Below are positions 34,829 to 45,865 of a stretch of DNA of 56,969 nt, in pieces. This DNA is from Magnaporthiopsis rhizophila (taxonomy: Eukaryota; Ascomycota; Sordariomycetes; Magnaporthales; Magnaporthaceae). Both the position numbers and the translations under genes were made by a program. The number at the start of each line of letters is the position of its first letter. The stretch's first letter is position 1. Under the pieces are notes generated by a model. It made no database searches. It worked only from the letters and a program-made list of their open reading frames with translations, and was not told the DNA's origin. The stretch lies in NCBI GenBank assembly GCA_003049465.1, contig PYSS01000175.1:1-56969 (forward strand), given 5' to 3'.

Positions 34829-35283
34829 ATGGGGCTCAAGTTGCATCTCGCAGCTGCCGTCGGCGCCGCACTCCTTGCCGGAGGGGTGCTTGGCCAGTTC
34901 GTCGAGCCGCCCCCGACTACTGCCGATCCCAACACCGTCAAAGACTGCACCTGGTGGCACGTGGCGGCCTCGGGGGACACTTGCGAAAGTGTCAGCGCCA
35001 AATACAGCATCACTCTTGCGCAGTTTACCAGCTATGTAGGTTCCTCTGCACAGCCTCCAATGCGCCCGGTTGGATGCTCCAGTTATGGTCACAAACCATG
35101 CCGCAGAACCCATCGCTGGCCGGTTGCTGCAAGTTCATCCTGGGCAACTCGTACTGCATCGAGAAGAACTTTGGCCTCCCCCCACCCGTCACCTCGCCGC
35201 CGACCTCTGCGGCGCCCACCACCACCGGCAACGGCGTCTCCACCCCGAAGCCCACCCAGAAGGGCATGACGGGTAGCTGTGCC

Positions 35284-36350
35284 AAGTTCCACCTGGTCAA
35301 GAGCGGCGACAGCTGTGCCGCCATCCAGACGACCTATGGCGTCAGCTTCGCCTCTCTCTTCGAGTGGAACCCAGCGCTGGGGACAACTGCCAGTTCCTTG
35401 TGCCGAGCAACTATATCTGCGTCGGACTGATCGGCGGGAACCCCACAACCACGTCGGCTGGGCAGACGACACCGACCAACGGCGTCGCCACGCCCTCGCC
35501 GATCCAGACGGGCATGACTGGCAACTGCAACAAGTTCCATCTGGTGAAGAGCGGCAACAGCTGCGCCGCCATCCAGTCCACTCACGGCGTTGCCTTTGCG
35601 TCCCTCTTCGCCTGGAACCCGGCCGTCGGCGACAACTGCCAGTTCATCATCCCGGGCAACTACATCTGCGTCGGCCTGATCGGCGGGGCTGCCACCACCA
35701 CGACGCCGCCCCGGACCACTCCTCCCCAACGGCATCGTCACGCCCACGCCGACGCAGACGGGCATGGTAAACAATTGTAACAAGTTCCATCTTGTAAAAA
35801 GTGGTGATAGCTGCGGCGCCATCCAATCCACCTATTCCATTCCGACTTACGCCCAGCTTTTCGCCTAGAACCCGGCGCTGGGGGACGACTGCCAGTTCCT
35901 AGTGCCAGGTAACTACATATGCGTGGGCGCGCTCGGCGGCGGCAGCCCGACCACCAGGACGCGGTCCCCGACGACGACGCCGCCCAACGGCATCGTGACC
36001 CCGACCCCGACGCAGTCGGGCATGGTGAAGAACTGCAACAAGTTCCATCTCGTAAAAAGCGGCGACAGTTGCAGCGGCATCCAGTCGACGTACAAGGTGG
36101 GCAGCTTCAAGGAACTCTTCTCGTGGAATCCCGCCCTTGGGGATAACTGCCAATCCCTCGTGCCTGGTAACTATATTTGCGTCGGCGTCGTCGGGGCTAC
36201 AACGACCACGAAGCCGCCCGCAACCACAACCCGACCTGGCAATGGGATCAACACACCGACCCCGATCCAATCGGGCATGACAACCAACTGTAACAAGTTC
36301 CACCTCGTCAAAAGCGGCGACAGCTGCGCCGCTATCCAGTCGACGTATAA
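35284..36350 (+). repeat. Tandem LysM units of about 250 bp
   Basis: Units start (AAG of KFHLVKSG) at 35284, 35532, 35782, 36040 and 36295, spacing 248-258 bp. Near-identical nucleotide stretches across units point to internal duplication. Confidence 0.9.
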
Positions 36351-36654
36351 GGGCCTGTCCTAGGGTAAATGTTTTTTTGTTTTTTCCATACAATTTTTGC
36401 CAACTACTTGTTTTTTTGTTTGTGGACCTGGGTAATAAGCTTCCGGGCCCTTGTAAAAATCATTCGGAAAACCCGCAAGAAGTATCTTTTGTCCAAGGGA
36501 GTTGATACAGCCCCTGGCCACCTCCATTGCCACCCCCTAACCAATGTGAAAAAGCATTGAGAGGGCAGGTAAAAGGATGGCATTCGAAAAAAAAATGCCA
36601 GGCTAAAAGCCGGACTTGCAAAAAATTTATTATTAGCGGCCTGAAAGGCCCGTA

Positions 36655-36780
36655 CAGGCCCTGGTCACGTGACCGGAAAACACGTGATTTTTTAACCGTG
36701 GCTATTTATCGGCCCCGTAGGTTGTGGCCGTTAAAAAGTTATAAAAGGTCACATATTTTCCGATCACGTGACCGAGCCTG
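36655..36780. repeat. Internal inverted repeat centred on CACGTG palindromes
   Basis: GGTCACGTGACCGGAAAACA at 36663 is mirrored by the complement at about 36740-36773 (TTCCGATCACGTGACC). The arms are roughly 45 bp with some mismatches, separated by about 30 bp, and would form a hairpin inside the MITE. Confidence 0.7.
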
Positions 36781-36839
36781 GTATAATAAATATATAAAAC
36801 CGGCCGCCTTTCCATTTTTGGATTTAGAAAAATCTCGAC

Positions 36840-36950
36840 GGCTAAAAGGCTAAAAGGCCAAAAAAGCCAAAAGGGCCAAAAAAAGCCAGGGGGGTCAGGG
36901 GGCCAGAAGGGCCAGGGGGCCAAAAGGGCCAGGGGGGCCAAAAAGGCAGG
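36840..36950. repeat. G/A-rich minisatellite inside the MITE
   Basis: Short degenerate units of the type AAAAGGCC and CAGGGGGGCC are repeated in tandem. The coding strand is strongly purine-rich and unlike the AT-rich surroundings. Confidence 0.7.
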
Positions 36951-37227
36951 CATATGCAGATAGAACCAAGTAAAAATAAAAAGTTTTTTTTTTTTTTTTT
37001 GCCACCCGTTCGAATTAGGAAATTCGCTTGTAAATTTGATACTGTTAAAAATAATAGTAAAAAAGGTACATTTTTTTTATTACAATGCCCCCGGTTAAAC
37101 TTATTATAAGATTATTTTGCATGGAAAAAACAGGCAGTGGCCAAAAAAACAAAAAACATTTACCGTAGGACAAGCCCTAAAGTAGGCAGCTTCAAGGAAC
37201 TGTTTTCGTGGAACCCCGCCCTTGGGG

Positions 37228-37693
37228 TGTTACAATCACAGGCCTTCTGTTCCTAGGATAGGGCACCTAGGGGCGGTATTAAGCAGTACTGGGTTGCAAG
37301 GTCGCCTTGCACAAGGTTTGGGGATCTTAATAAAACAGTTGTCTGTTATTGCTTGCCCAAAGGGGTGCTTTGGAGCTAATTTAGGTTAACTGATACCGAA
37401 GCTTCAGTTAAAATTTAACCAATACAATAGGAAATCTTTCCTTATATACCCAAAACTTTTTTATTATACCCGTGCTATATTTGCTATATTTATAATAAAT
37501 ATATTATTGTGCTATATTTGCTATATTTGTAATAAATATATTATTTGTGCTTAGGTAAATATTTAATTATATAATTTCCTGTGCCAGCTTGGCCTTAATT
37601 ATTCGGCTTTTGGCTTTTATAATTACAGGGTAAAGGTATTCTGCTGGGGTTTAGCCCCAGCCCTTTTGTTTTTTGCCTGTTATAATTATAACA
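37228..37693 (-). repeat. 3' LTR of element C
   Basis: 466 bp, with ends TGTTA...TAACA in both directions. It shares the GGGCTGGGGCTAA block and the promoter-distal half with the LTRs of A and B, in opposite orientation. The U3 has two units of about 37 bp built on ATATTTATTA and ATATAGCA. Confidence 0.85.
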
Positions 37694-38143
37694 TTAGGTT
37701 TCCTTTTTTAAACTAAATCCTTTTGGCTATATTTGCAGCTTTTTTTTTCCGTTAGTAATAAGTGCCTTTTTTTTTTACCAATTTTTATCCCCTTTTTTTT
37801 GATAAAATGTTTAGCAAAGTGCAAAAGTATAAGCCGGCGTTTTTGATTATTTGTTAGGATAATTTTTTAGCTTTTATTATTTTATTTCCTTTTATTATAC
37901 TTTTTTGTTCCAATTGTAAGGCCGATGGTTTTTTTTAGTGTAATATATTTTTGTGCAACCATTTGTGTTGCAACCGGTGCGTTTGGTTTGGATATTTTTA
38001 TTGCAATGTTCTGGGCCTGTCCCCCGAGCATTTTTTTATTTATAATACTTAGCACGCCCGTGTGAAAAAGAAACTGAAGGTTGCAAAAAAAAGCATCGGT
38101 TAATTAATGCAAAAATCGAGTATTTTTATAAATAAAAAAATAG

Positions 38144-38302
38144 TGGTATAAAAAGTTAACCCGCACAATTTGTTGCAGGATTAGCAGTATTAAGGAATTG
38201 GAACAAGTTGAGCGGGAGGAGGCCGAAAAAGCGGCTATACAGGCCTTTATTGCATTTTTTAACCTGCTAACCCCCGATTTTCCTTTATTATTTCCGAGTT
38301 AG
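38144..38302 (+). CDS. Antisense accessory ORF of element C (conserved in B)
   Basis: This frame lies between pol and the 3' LTR but on the strand opposite to pol. It is open for 52 codons and includes SIKELEQVEREEAEKAA, a charged, probably helical segment, then NLLTPDFP. The matching place in element B, also antisense to its pol, reads SIKELERVK then KEAKKAVAQA and NLLFPDFP. No start codon is evident here; a TTGTTGCAG acceptor-like sequence immediately precedes the conserved part. Function unknown. Confidence 0.4.
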   Translation, partial: WYKKLTRTICCRISSIKELEQVEREEAEKAAIQAFIAFFNLLTPDFPLLFPS

Positions 38303-38599
38303 GCCAATTATAGGATTGTTTCTGATTTATTGGCCTTATTTTAATCAGGTAAATTATTTTGGTACGGGTATTTTAAGCCAAAATCCAAATTTTGGTATTA
38401 GGGTTAATTTTTTATTAAGGGCTTTTTGCCGGTACTTTTTAAAAGTTTCTGGTGCATTTTTTAGGTTTGTTTTTTTTTACGTGTTTTTTTCGATTTTGTA
38501 CCCTGCTTATTTGACCAAATAATGTTTGGTTCTGTTAATAATATTTTTGTTCAGGATTTTTTTAATTTTATACTTTTATTTTGGGTCGATTTTTATTAA

Positions 38600-41500
38600 T
38601 TTGTTATTTTTAAACCCCGGTGGTGCTAATTTAAATAAATTAATATAAAAAACCGGGTAATTTTTTATAATTGGTAACAGTTAAAATTTGTAATTAATAT
38701 TAAAAACCTTTTTTAAAATTTTAAACGGTTCTAATTTTTTATAGTTTAGTTTATTATTTAATTGTTTTGTTTTGATATTGCATCAAAAAAAATAAACGCT
38801 ATTCCCTTTTTTAAAAATTGGTTTTTTAATCCTTTTTTTGTTAGCCTGTTTAAATATGCGGTATTGCAATTTTTTTAGCTTTATTTAAAATTTTTTATAC
38901 AGTTTGGTAAGCTTTTTTACCTATATTTTTGCTATTAGGGCATATGGTTTTGCCCTAAATTTTTTATATATTATAAATATAAACCTGTAATTTGCATAAA
39001 ACGGTATGGTTTTTATACTTTTATATATTAAATTATTATATGCAAATTATGCTATAAGAAATAATTATACCCAGTTATTTTATTTATAATTAATAAAATA
39101 ATATAAATATTATTTTATGGTTTAATTTGTTTGTTTTATTTGCCCGTTTGTTTAAAAATAATATATTATAAAAAAGGCATATTCCGCACTTAAACTGGTT
39201 ATAAGTTATTTCCAAAATTTATTATTAAATAGTTTATTTCGGTTTATAATTATACATTTTGGTATTTTGTATTTTGCAATTATATTTCGAATAAAAGTAT
39301 AAACCAGCTTTATAATTTTTGCATTTTTTTTAAACGGCAAATATATAGCATATTTGATAAATTGGTCAATTATTATTATAATATTATTATATTGGGTATT
39401 TATAAAAGGTTTTTTTAATTTGGGTAGCTTTATAACAAAATTTGCCGTAATTTTTTGCTAAACCTTATTAAATGCTAATAAAAGCTGGAGCAATTTGTAA
39501 GGTTTATATTTATTTGTTTTATTTTTTGCACAATTTTTATAATTTTTAATTGCTTTTTGTATTTTGGCGCAGGTTTTTATAAACCTGTAATATTACCGAA
39601 ATTCTTTTTAGGTTTTTGTAATTTTTTGGTATCCATATATTAACCGGCCGTAAATTTGTTAAATTTTTTCCGAAATCCATTTTTTTTAAAATATAATTTT
39701 TATTAATACCTGTTAGGATTATGTATGTTTTTGGTGGTATTTTATCCTTATAATCCGGTTAGCAGCTTAAAGCATTTGCCCGGCCGTTTTTCGACCCTTT
39801 TTTATATTTAATCCTAAAAATTATAATCCTGGGAAAACTAATTTCACCGGATTTGTTATTTATTTAATATTTGGCAGGTAATAAAATGTGCCAGGTTTTT
39901 ATAATCCATATAAATTATAATTTGATAATTTGTTTGGTACAAATATATTTTTTATTTTTCCAATGCTTGGATAATAGTTATAAACTTTTTATTATAAATT
40001 GGGTAATTTAATTTTGATTTATTAAGCTTATATAACAAAAAAGTGCAAAAATACAGTTTTTTATTACTGTTTTATTAATTAAATTAAGCTTCGATTGTAA
40101 AATTCAATATATTAATCTTAATTTTAAAAGGTTTATCTGGGGTTGGTAAAATTAACACTGGTTTTTATATTACTATTTTTTTTAACAAATTAAAAGCTTT
40201 TTATTTTTGTATTCCTTAATAAAACTAATAGTTATTTTTGGTAAAATTCGTAAATAAAGCGTTATTTTGCTAAAATCCCGGATAAACTGTTAATAAAAGT
40301 TCAAAAAACCCAAAAAACCTTATATTTTTTTAATATTGGTGGATCTGGGCCATTTTTTTATTATTTGCACCTTTTTTGGTTTTATTCGTACCTAACCCGG
40401 TATAATTATATATCTTAAAAAAATAATTTCCTATATATGCCACGTGCATTTTTCGGGTTTAATTAAAAGTTTTACATTTTGCAGTTTTTGCAAAACCTTA
40501 TATATATATTTCTTATATTTTTCTAGCATTTTTAAAAAAATTAGAATATTATTTAAATAAGCAAATATACAAATATTTAAGCATTTTTATAATATATGGT
40601 TAATTATTTGCTAAAACGTGGCTGGTGCATTAATAAGCCCGAAAATTATCACTAATAATTCGTATATTCCCAACCGGGTTTGGAAAACGGTTTTTTATTT
40701 ATTTTTTTCCTTAATTTTTAATAGGTTATATATTTTGCATAAATCCAAAACTGTAAATCATTTAGCTTTGCTAAGCCTATTTTGTAATTTATTAATAAAA
40801 GGCAAAAAATATCGGTTTTTTATCATAATTTCGTTTAGCAAACAATAATTAATGCATATCCTTTTTTTTTCATCTTTTTTAAAAATAAATAATATTTTAT
40901 ATCCCATAGGGGAATCCGAAGGTTGGATAATGTTTTGTTCCAGGTTTTCCGTAAATTATTTTTGCAATAGCCTTTATTATTTAGGATTTAACCGGTATAA
41001 TTTTTGGTAGCTAAATTATACTTTTGGTTTAAGTTTAATTTTATAATCGAACGGTCCATATTTTAAAAGCCCTATTCCCAAACTTTTTTGGAATAATTTT
41101 CAGTACTAATAATATTTTTCAGGAATATTTTTTAGGTGCTAGTATACCTGTTTATTAGGCTAATTATAATCCTGGTTGCAATTTTTTATTATTTCCGTTT
41201 TTTGGTTATATTTTTTTTTACAGCTTATTTTTTATCCTTGGGATTTTTTATTATTAAAGTTAATATTACCTGATAAGTATAAATTTATTAATGCAATTTG
41301 CTAAAGTTAATTGCCAAATTTTATTATTATTATAATAATCCTGTTTGGCTTTTATCTTTTATAATTTGGGGCCCGTAATTATTGGGCTTTTTTGTTTCCC
41401 AATAATAACTTTTTTTATTAAATTTCCTCCGAAACCCAATTTATCAGGGGGTTAAATTTTTTAAACCAGGGGAAATCCAAAATTAAATTTTTTCCTTTTA

Positions 41501-41620
41501 TATTTATAACATTCAGGATAATTTTGCAAATTTTCCCTGCAATTTTGAACCTGAATCGATTTATTTCCGAATCGATTATTTTACCATTATAAATAATTGG
41601 TTTTTTTTCCACGGTTCCAA
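38600..41620 (-). pseudogene. Decayed pol of element C
   Basis: The protease-end motif is readable at about 41418-41612 (LILDFPWFKKFNPLINW, corresponding to the usual gly-tyr-pro-trp-leu segment). The reverse transcriptase region is at about 40300-41000, recognisable because the same strand-opposite open frame occurs at 40618-40848 here and over the RT of element A at 55127-55348. Integrase and chromodomain are expected at about 38600-39700 but are too decayed to delimit. Many stops; not functional. Confidence 0.6.
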
Positions 41621-43978
41621 AATTATATAACTATTATTTTTATTATATCGGTATACCATATTTTATTACCGTTTTTAATATAATATAATTTTTGTTAAAT
41701 TTGCAATTAATTATTATTACCAATTATTATCCTTATTATTTAACCATTTTTTTAATATAAAATAAATAATTTGCTATAATTTTTGTTAGGATCTTTTTGA
41801 TTTATTTTCTTTTTTATTTATACCAAACCTTTGTTCCGGTAAAATATTTTAATTTTTTGGCTTATATTGATAACCGGGATAAAACTGTTCAATTTGCCAA
41901 TTTTTGGCCTTTTTTTCGGCGTGGCATTGCATTTCGGTTTTTAACAAACGTAATATAATAATAATTTTGCCACACACACTATAAAATAATAAGGTATTAA
42001 AATAAATATTGTTATTTTTTTAATACGGTTGCGGAATATAATTTACCATTTAAGCAATTGCTATTCTTATTTTGGCGGGCCTTAAAATTTTTTGCCGTTT
42101 TTTAGTAAAAACCAATCATTTTTCAGCTTTTTGGGCAAATAATTATTATAATTATAATATAAATATTTTGCACAAAAAATTTTTGCATACCTTTTGTTAT
42201 TTACCGCTAAATTTTTATAATCCCCGCTAATTATATAATTTTGCTGGTATAAAAATGGGTTGTTTTTTTAATACTGTGCTTAATGCATATTTTTTCCGTA
42301 ATAAATAACGGTTTGGTTATTTTGGCCCCAATCCAGGTACCGACCATTATTTTTTATTACAGGCACCCTGCGGTACAATTTGCAATTTTCAGATTTTTCC
42401 GGATTATTAAGCCATATTTCGAATAATAAATATACCGGTACCTTATAAATATAAATATAAATTTTTTAATAAAATACTTTATTTTTATTGCTAATTGTGG
42501 TATATATTTTTTTTACCCGTTATTTTTGTATTTTGCTTTTTATGTTTTTTGGGAATTCTTTTTGCGGATGCCCAAAATTTGCCTAGCTTAAAACTTTTGC
42601 TGTCCGGCCTTTTGGTTAAATATATTTAGCTAAGCAATTTTTGGTCGGAACTTTTTTTACCATTTTTAACCAATATATCCGATATTTCGTTTTGGATTAA
42701 TAGGCCCCTAAATATTATTAAGGCTTATTAAAAAGCGCATTATTTTTTTCGTAAGGTTTTAGGATTATTGCCAGGGGTAATTTCCTGCACTTTTTATTTT
42801 TTTAATTTTTCAAATTTGGCTATCATAAATATTTTATCCAACCCATCGATTTGTTAGATAATAGCCAAATATTATTAGGGGTATTAACCTGATTTGTCCT
42901 TATTTAATTTATGTGTAAAACATTTATTATTAAAATAATAAATCCAGCTAAATAAAAATTTTAAATATAGGGTTTTTTTCTGGTCCGTGCGTTAGGTAGC
43001 TGCAAATTATTTTTAGGAATAATCTTTTTTGATATATTTTTATTATCCGTATTTAAAGCATTTTTTATTTTTAGTATTTTGCTATTTAATATGCTTTTAT
43101 TTTTTGTGCTGCTTTTTTTATTACTAAGGGTACGTAACCTTTGCAAATAAATTTATAAATCCCAAATACGTTTTATGCATAATGGATTATTGCTGTTTGG
43201 CTTTTTTCTGGTTTATTTTGTTGCTTTATTATGCTAATTAGGGTTATTAAACCTTTTTTTCCAGGTATTATTTATATAATTTATTATTAATACGGATAGT
43301 TTTAGTAATATAATTAACAAAATTTTTGGGCCTTTTTTTTGGCCAATTTATCCTTTATATTATTTTTTAATTTTTGGTAAAAATAAAATATTTTGGTATT
43401 TTTTATTTAGTTAAATTTATTAATAAATTGCTGGAATTTAGCGGTATAAATAAATGCTGGGCCTTTTTGGCGCAACTGAAATGGTTTTTTTTCGGTTATC
43501 CGTTTTTTGTTCATTTATCCGAACATTTTGGCAATTTTTTCGCCAAACTTCTCAAAATTCGCAAAAATTAGCTTAATAAATTTGTTTAACTTGTTATTTT
43601 TTTTAAAATAATTAGCCTATACAGGTTTAAACCAATCCTTAATTTTACCGTTAAAACAAATAATAATATAAGCTATTTTTTGGTAATTATTTTAAAAATT
43701 ATCCTAATAAAATTTAAAATAACTTTTGTATTTTGTAAAAAAAGTTTTAAATTTGCCTTTTTTTTGTTATATTTATTTGGAATAAGGAATTTATAAATAA
43801 AAATAATTTTTAGCTGTTTTTTAAATTCCTCGAATTTTTTAATAAAAGTTTTTAGGGTTAAGGCAGGATTATTATAATTTGTGCTATTAATAATAACGAT
43901 TTCGATTTTTTTAACTGCAATTGTTATAATTATTATTGCTTATTACCTCCGGTAAATGCTAAACAGGATCAATTAAAA
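41621..43978 (-). pseudogene. Decayed gag region of element C
   Basis: By alignment of order with B, this stretch between the 5' LTR end and the protease should hold gag. Only short frames remain (for example 42961-43146). The terminal segment at about 43900-43978 matches the leader of A and B. Confidence 0.5.
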
Positions 43979-44056
43979 TGTTATAATTACAAATTTTCTG
44001 TTTTTAAAATAGGATATTTAGGGGCGGTATTAAACAGTACTGGATTATAAGGTTGC
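43979..44056 (-). repeat. Fragment of the 5' LTR of element C
   Basis: It aligns with 37228-37305, sharing the block AGGGGCGGTATTAA, and stops at GGTTGC where the LTR of element A begins. The remainder must lie beyond the 3' end of A, outside the window. Confidence 0.8.
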
Positions 44057-44586
44057 TGTTACAACTACAGCTGGCAGGGGGCAGAAGGGCTGGGGCTAAC
44101 CCCCAGCACAACGCCTTTACCCTGCAGTTATAAAAGTTAAGGGCTGAATAACTAAAGCCAGGACGGTGCAAGGGGTTATATAACCAGGTATTTACCTAAT
44201 CAGGATCTGTGGATCTGCAGCAAAGCAACAGATTCAAGGATTTATAGATTTGTAGCAGAGCAACAGATCCAAGGATCTGTGGATCTGTAGCAGAGCAACA
44301 AATCCAAAAATTTATGGATTTGTAACAAAGCAATAAATCCAAAAAGATATGGTACGAAAAGGTTACGGATATATAAAGGTAAAGGTTTTTTATTGTATTG
44401 GATAATTTTTAACTAAGGCTTTGGTATTAATTAACCTAAATTAGTTTTAAGGCAACCCTTTGGGTAAACAATTGAAATTTTTATTATTATTCCAGTTTTT
44501 TAGCACAAGCAATTTTGTGAAAATTATATTGCTTAATATTTTTCCTAATATATTTTACCTTAAAAGTAAAAAACCGTTTGTAATAT
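44057..44586 (+). repeat. 5' LTR of element A
   Basis: 530 bp, from TGTTACAACTACAGC to CCGTTTGTAATA. It is longer than the LTRs of B because of a distinct U3 repeat array. The 3' half (from TTGTATTGGATAA onward) aligns with B. Confidence 0.85.
44202..44341 (+). repeat. Four 35-bp tandem repeats in U3 of element A
   Basis: Units at 44202, 44237, 44272 and 44307, each beginning AGGATCTGTGGATCTG or a transition variant of it. They sit where B and C carry unrelated AT-rich repeats. Confidence 0.9.
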
Positions 44587-45249
44587 TTTAATTGATCCTG
44601 TTCAGTATTTACCGGAGGTAACAAATAATAACAATTATATCGATTGCAGGCAAAAAATCCAAAAGCGTTATTATTACTGGTAAATTGTATAATAATTTTT
44701 CGGCGGCCATATAAATATTTATTACAAAAATTGAAAAATTTAAGGAAATTTAAATCGAGCTTTATATTACTGTTAAATTTTACAAATTTCCCTTACCTAA
44801 TAAATATAATAAAAAGGAAAGTAAAATTAAAATATTCCTAACCAAATATAAGGGGTATTTTTTTTTTTATCGAGATTATTTTTAGCGGGAAAAATAAAAA
44901 ATTGCTTATACGGTTATGCGTTTAAATGGTAAGGTTAAGGATTGATTCGAACCCATTTGGTTCGATTATTTAAAAGGGCACAATAAGTTTAAGGAAAAAA
45001 CCAAGCTGGTGTTTGCCGATTTCGAAAAATTTGAAAAAAAGGTTACAAAAGTTTTCGGATAAATTAACAAAAAATAGGTGGCCAAAAGGAAATTGTTTTA
45101 GTTTTGGTAAAAAGGCTTCGTATTAACCTATATTTCCGAGTTTTAACAATTGGTTAATAAGCTTAATTGGACAGAAAATACCAAAATAATCCAATTTTAT
45201 TAAAGGCTAAAAAATAATATAAAAAATAAACTATTTAAATAGGAATAAT
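44587..45249 (+). pseudogene. 5' part of gag of element A
   Basis: Gag-like text is readable with stops: TVKFYKFPLPNKYNK-type capsid start near 44770-44815 and a TKLVFADFEKFEKKV-type segment near 45000-45050. It stops where B is inserted (45250) and continues at about 52683 with the segment corresponding to 46405 of B. Confidence 0.65.
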
Positions 45250-45741
45250 TGTTACAACCACAGCTGGCAAAGGACAGGAGGGCTGGGGCTAACCCCCAGC
45301 GGGATGCTTTTACCCCGCAGTTATAAAGACCAGGGGCCGAATAACCAAAACCAAGCTAAAAGAAGGAAATTACATAATCAGGCACTTACCTAAGCACGGG
45401 TGATATATTTGATATGTTCGTTATATAATATAACAAATATAACAAATATAGCACAGTAATATGTTCGCTATATAATATGGCAAATATAACAGATATAGCA
45501 CAAATATAATAAAAAAGGGTTACTGGTATATAAAACAAAGGGTTTTTATTGTGTTAAATAAATTTTTAACTAAGGCCTCGGCATTAATTAACCTAAATTA
45601 ACTCCAAAGCATTTTTTTAAACAAGCAATCGAAACTTTTATTACTATCCCAATTTCCAGCACAAGCAACCTTATGAAAATCTTATTGCTCAGCACCTTTT
45701 TTAGTATACCTTACCCTAAAAGTAGAAAACCGTTTGTAACA
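45250..45741 (+). repeat. 5' LTR of element B
   Basis: 492 bp, TGTTACAACC...TTTGTAACA. The U3 contains two units of about 46 bp built on ATGTTCGTTATATAATAT and ATATAGCACA. Confidence 0.92.
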
Positions 45742-45865
45742 TTTTGACTGATCCTGTTCAGTACTTACCGAAAGTAACGAGCAGTAGCAAATCATATCAA
45801 TTGCAGGCAAAAAACCCAAAAGCATTATTATTGCCGGCAAAATGTATAACAATCTTTCGGCGGCC

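Larger units (their letters stand above)
36351..37177. mobile_element. PIF/Harbinger-like non-autonomous DNA transposon (MITE)
   Basis: The element is 827 bp with imperfect terminal inverted repeats: the left end begins GGGCCTGTCCTAGGGTAAAT and the right end, read inward, GGGCTTGTCCTACGGTAAAT, both continuing into T-rich sequence. It is flanked by TAA on both sides (36348-36350, 37178-37180), matching the 3-bp TWA target duplication of PIF/Harbinger elements. The intact LysM unit 5 (CGACGTACAAGGTGGGCAGC) serves as a related empty site. No transposase frame is present (the longest open frame is 108 codons without domain), so movement would need a transposase in trans. Confidence 0.8.
34829..37227 (+). 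pseudogene. Secreted six-LysM protein gene, disrupted
   Basis: Exon 1 (34829-35035) encodes a signal peptide (LHLAAAVGAALLAGGVLG) and most of LysM 1. A 71-nt intron (35036-35106, GTAGGT..CCGCAG) precedes NPSL, a common intron position in these genes. Five further units follow, each starting KFHLVKSG, separated by Thr/Pro-rich linkers. LysM modules bind chitin oligomers; fungal secreted forms often mask chitin from plant immunity, though function here is inferred. Damage: a one-base loss near 35381 (WNPALG leads out of frame), a second frame change near 35725, TAG at 35866 where other units have TGG, a transposon inserted after STY in unit 6 (36351-37177), and an LTR element starting right after WNPALG (37228). 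The gene is not functional as assembled. Confidence 0.85.
37228..44056 (-). mobile_element. Gypsy-type LTR retrotransposon C (minus strand), interrupted
   Basis: In + coordinates it begins with a complete LTR (37228-37693, its 3' LTR) and ends with the first 78 bp of the other LTR (43979-44056), cut by element A. The internal region is heavily decayed, with pol fragments in the order expected for a minus-strand element. Strand-specific C-to-T and G-to-A change and numerous TAA/TAG codons indicate RIP. The sequence just inside its 5' LTR (reading TTTTAATTGATCCTGTT on the minus strand) matches the same site of A and B, so all three are one family. Confidence 0.8.

Noticed and set aside
1..36350. 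tRNA or rRNA genes in the GC-rich part
   Set aside because: No stretch with paired A and B boxes and cloverleaf arms was found by reading both strands.
36527..36853. 108-codon open frame in the MITE as a transposase
   Set aside because: No DDE or HTH motif, and it crosses the hairpin and runs into low-complexity sequence.
36351..37177. Mariner-type element with TA duplication
   Set aside because: Aligning both ends at GGGC leaves TAA on each side, and the homologous LysM unit supports a 3-bp duplication.
45742..45780. tRNA primer-binding site after the 5' LTR of B
   Set aside because: The segment TTTTGACTGATCCTGTTCAG is conserved in A, B and C but I could not match it to a tRNA 3' end by eye.
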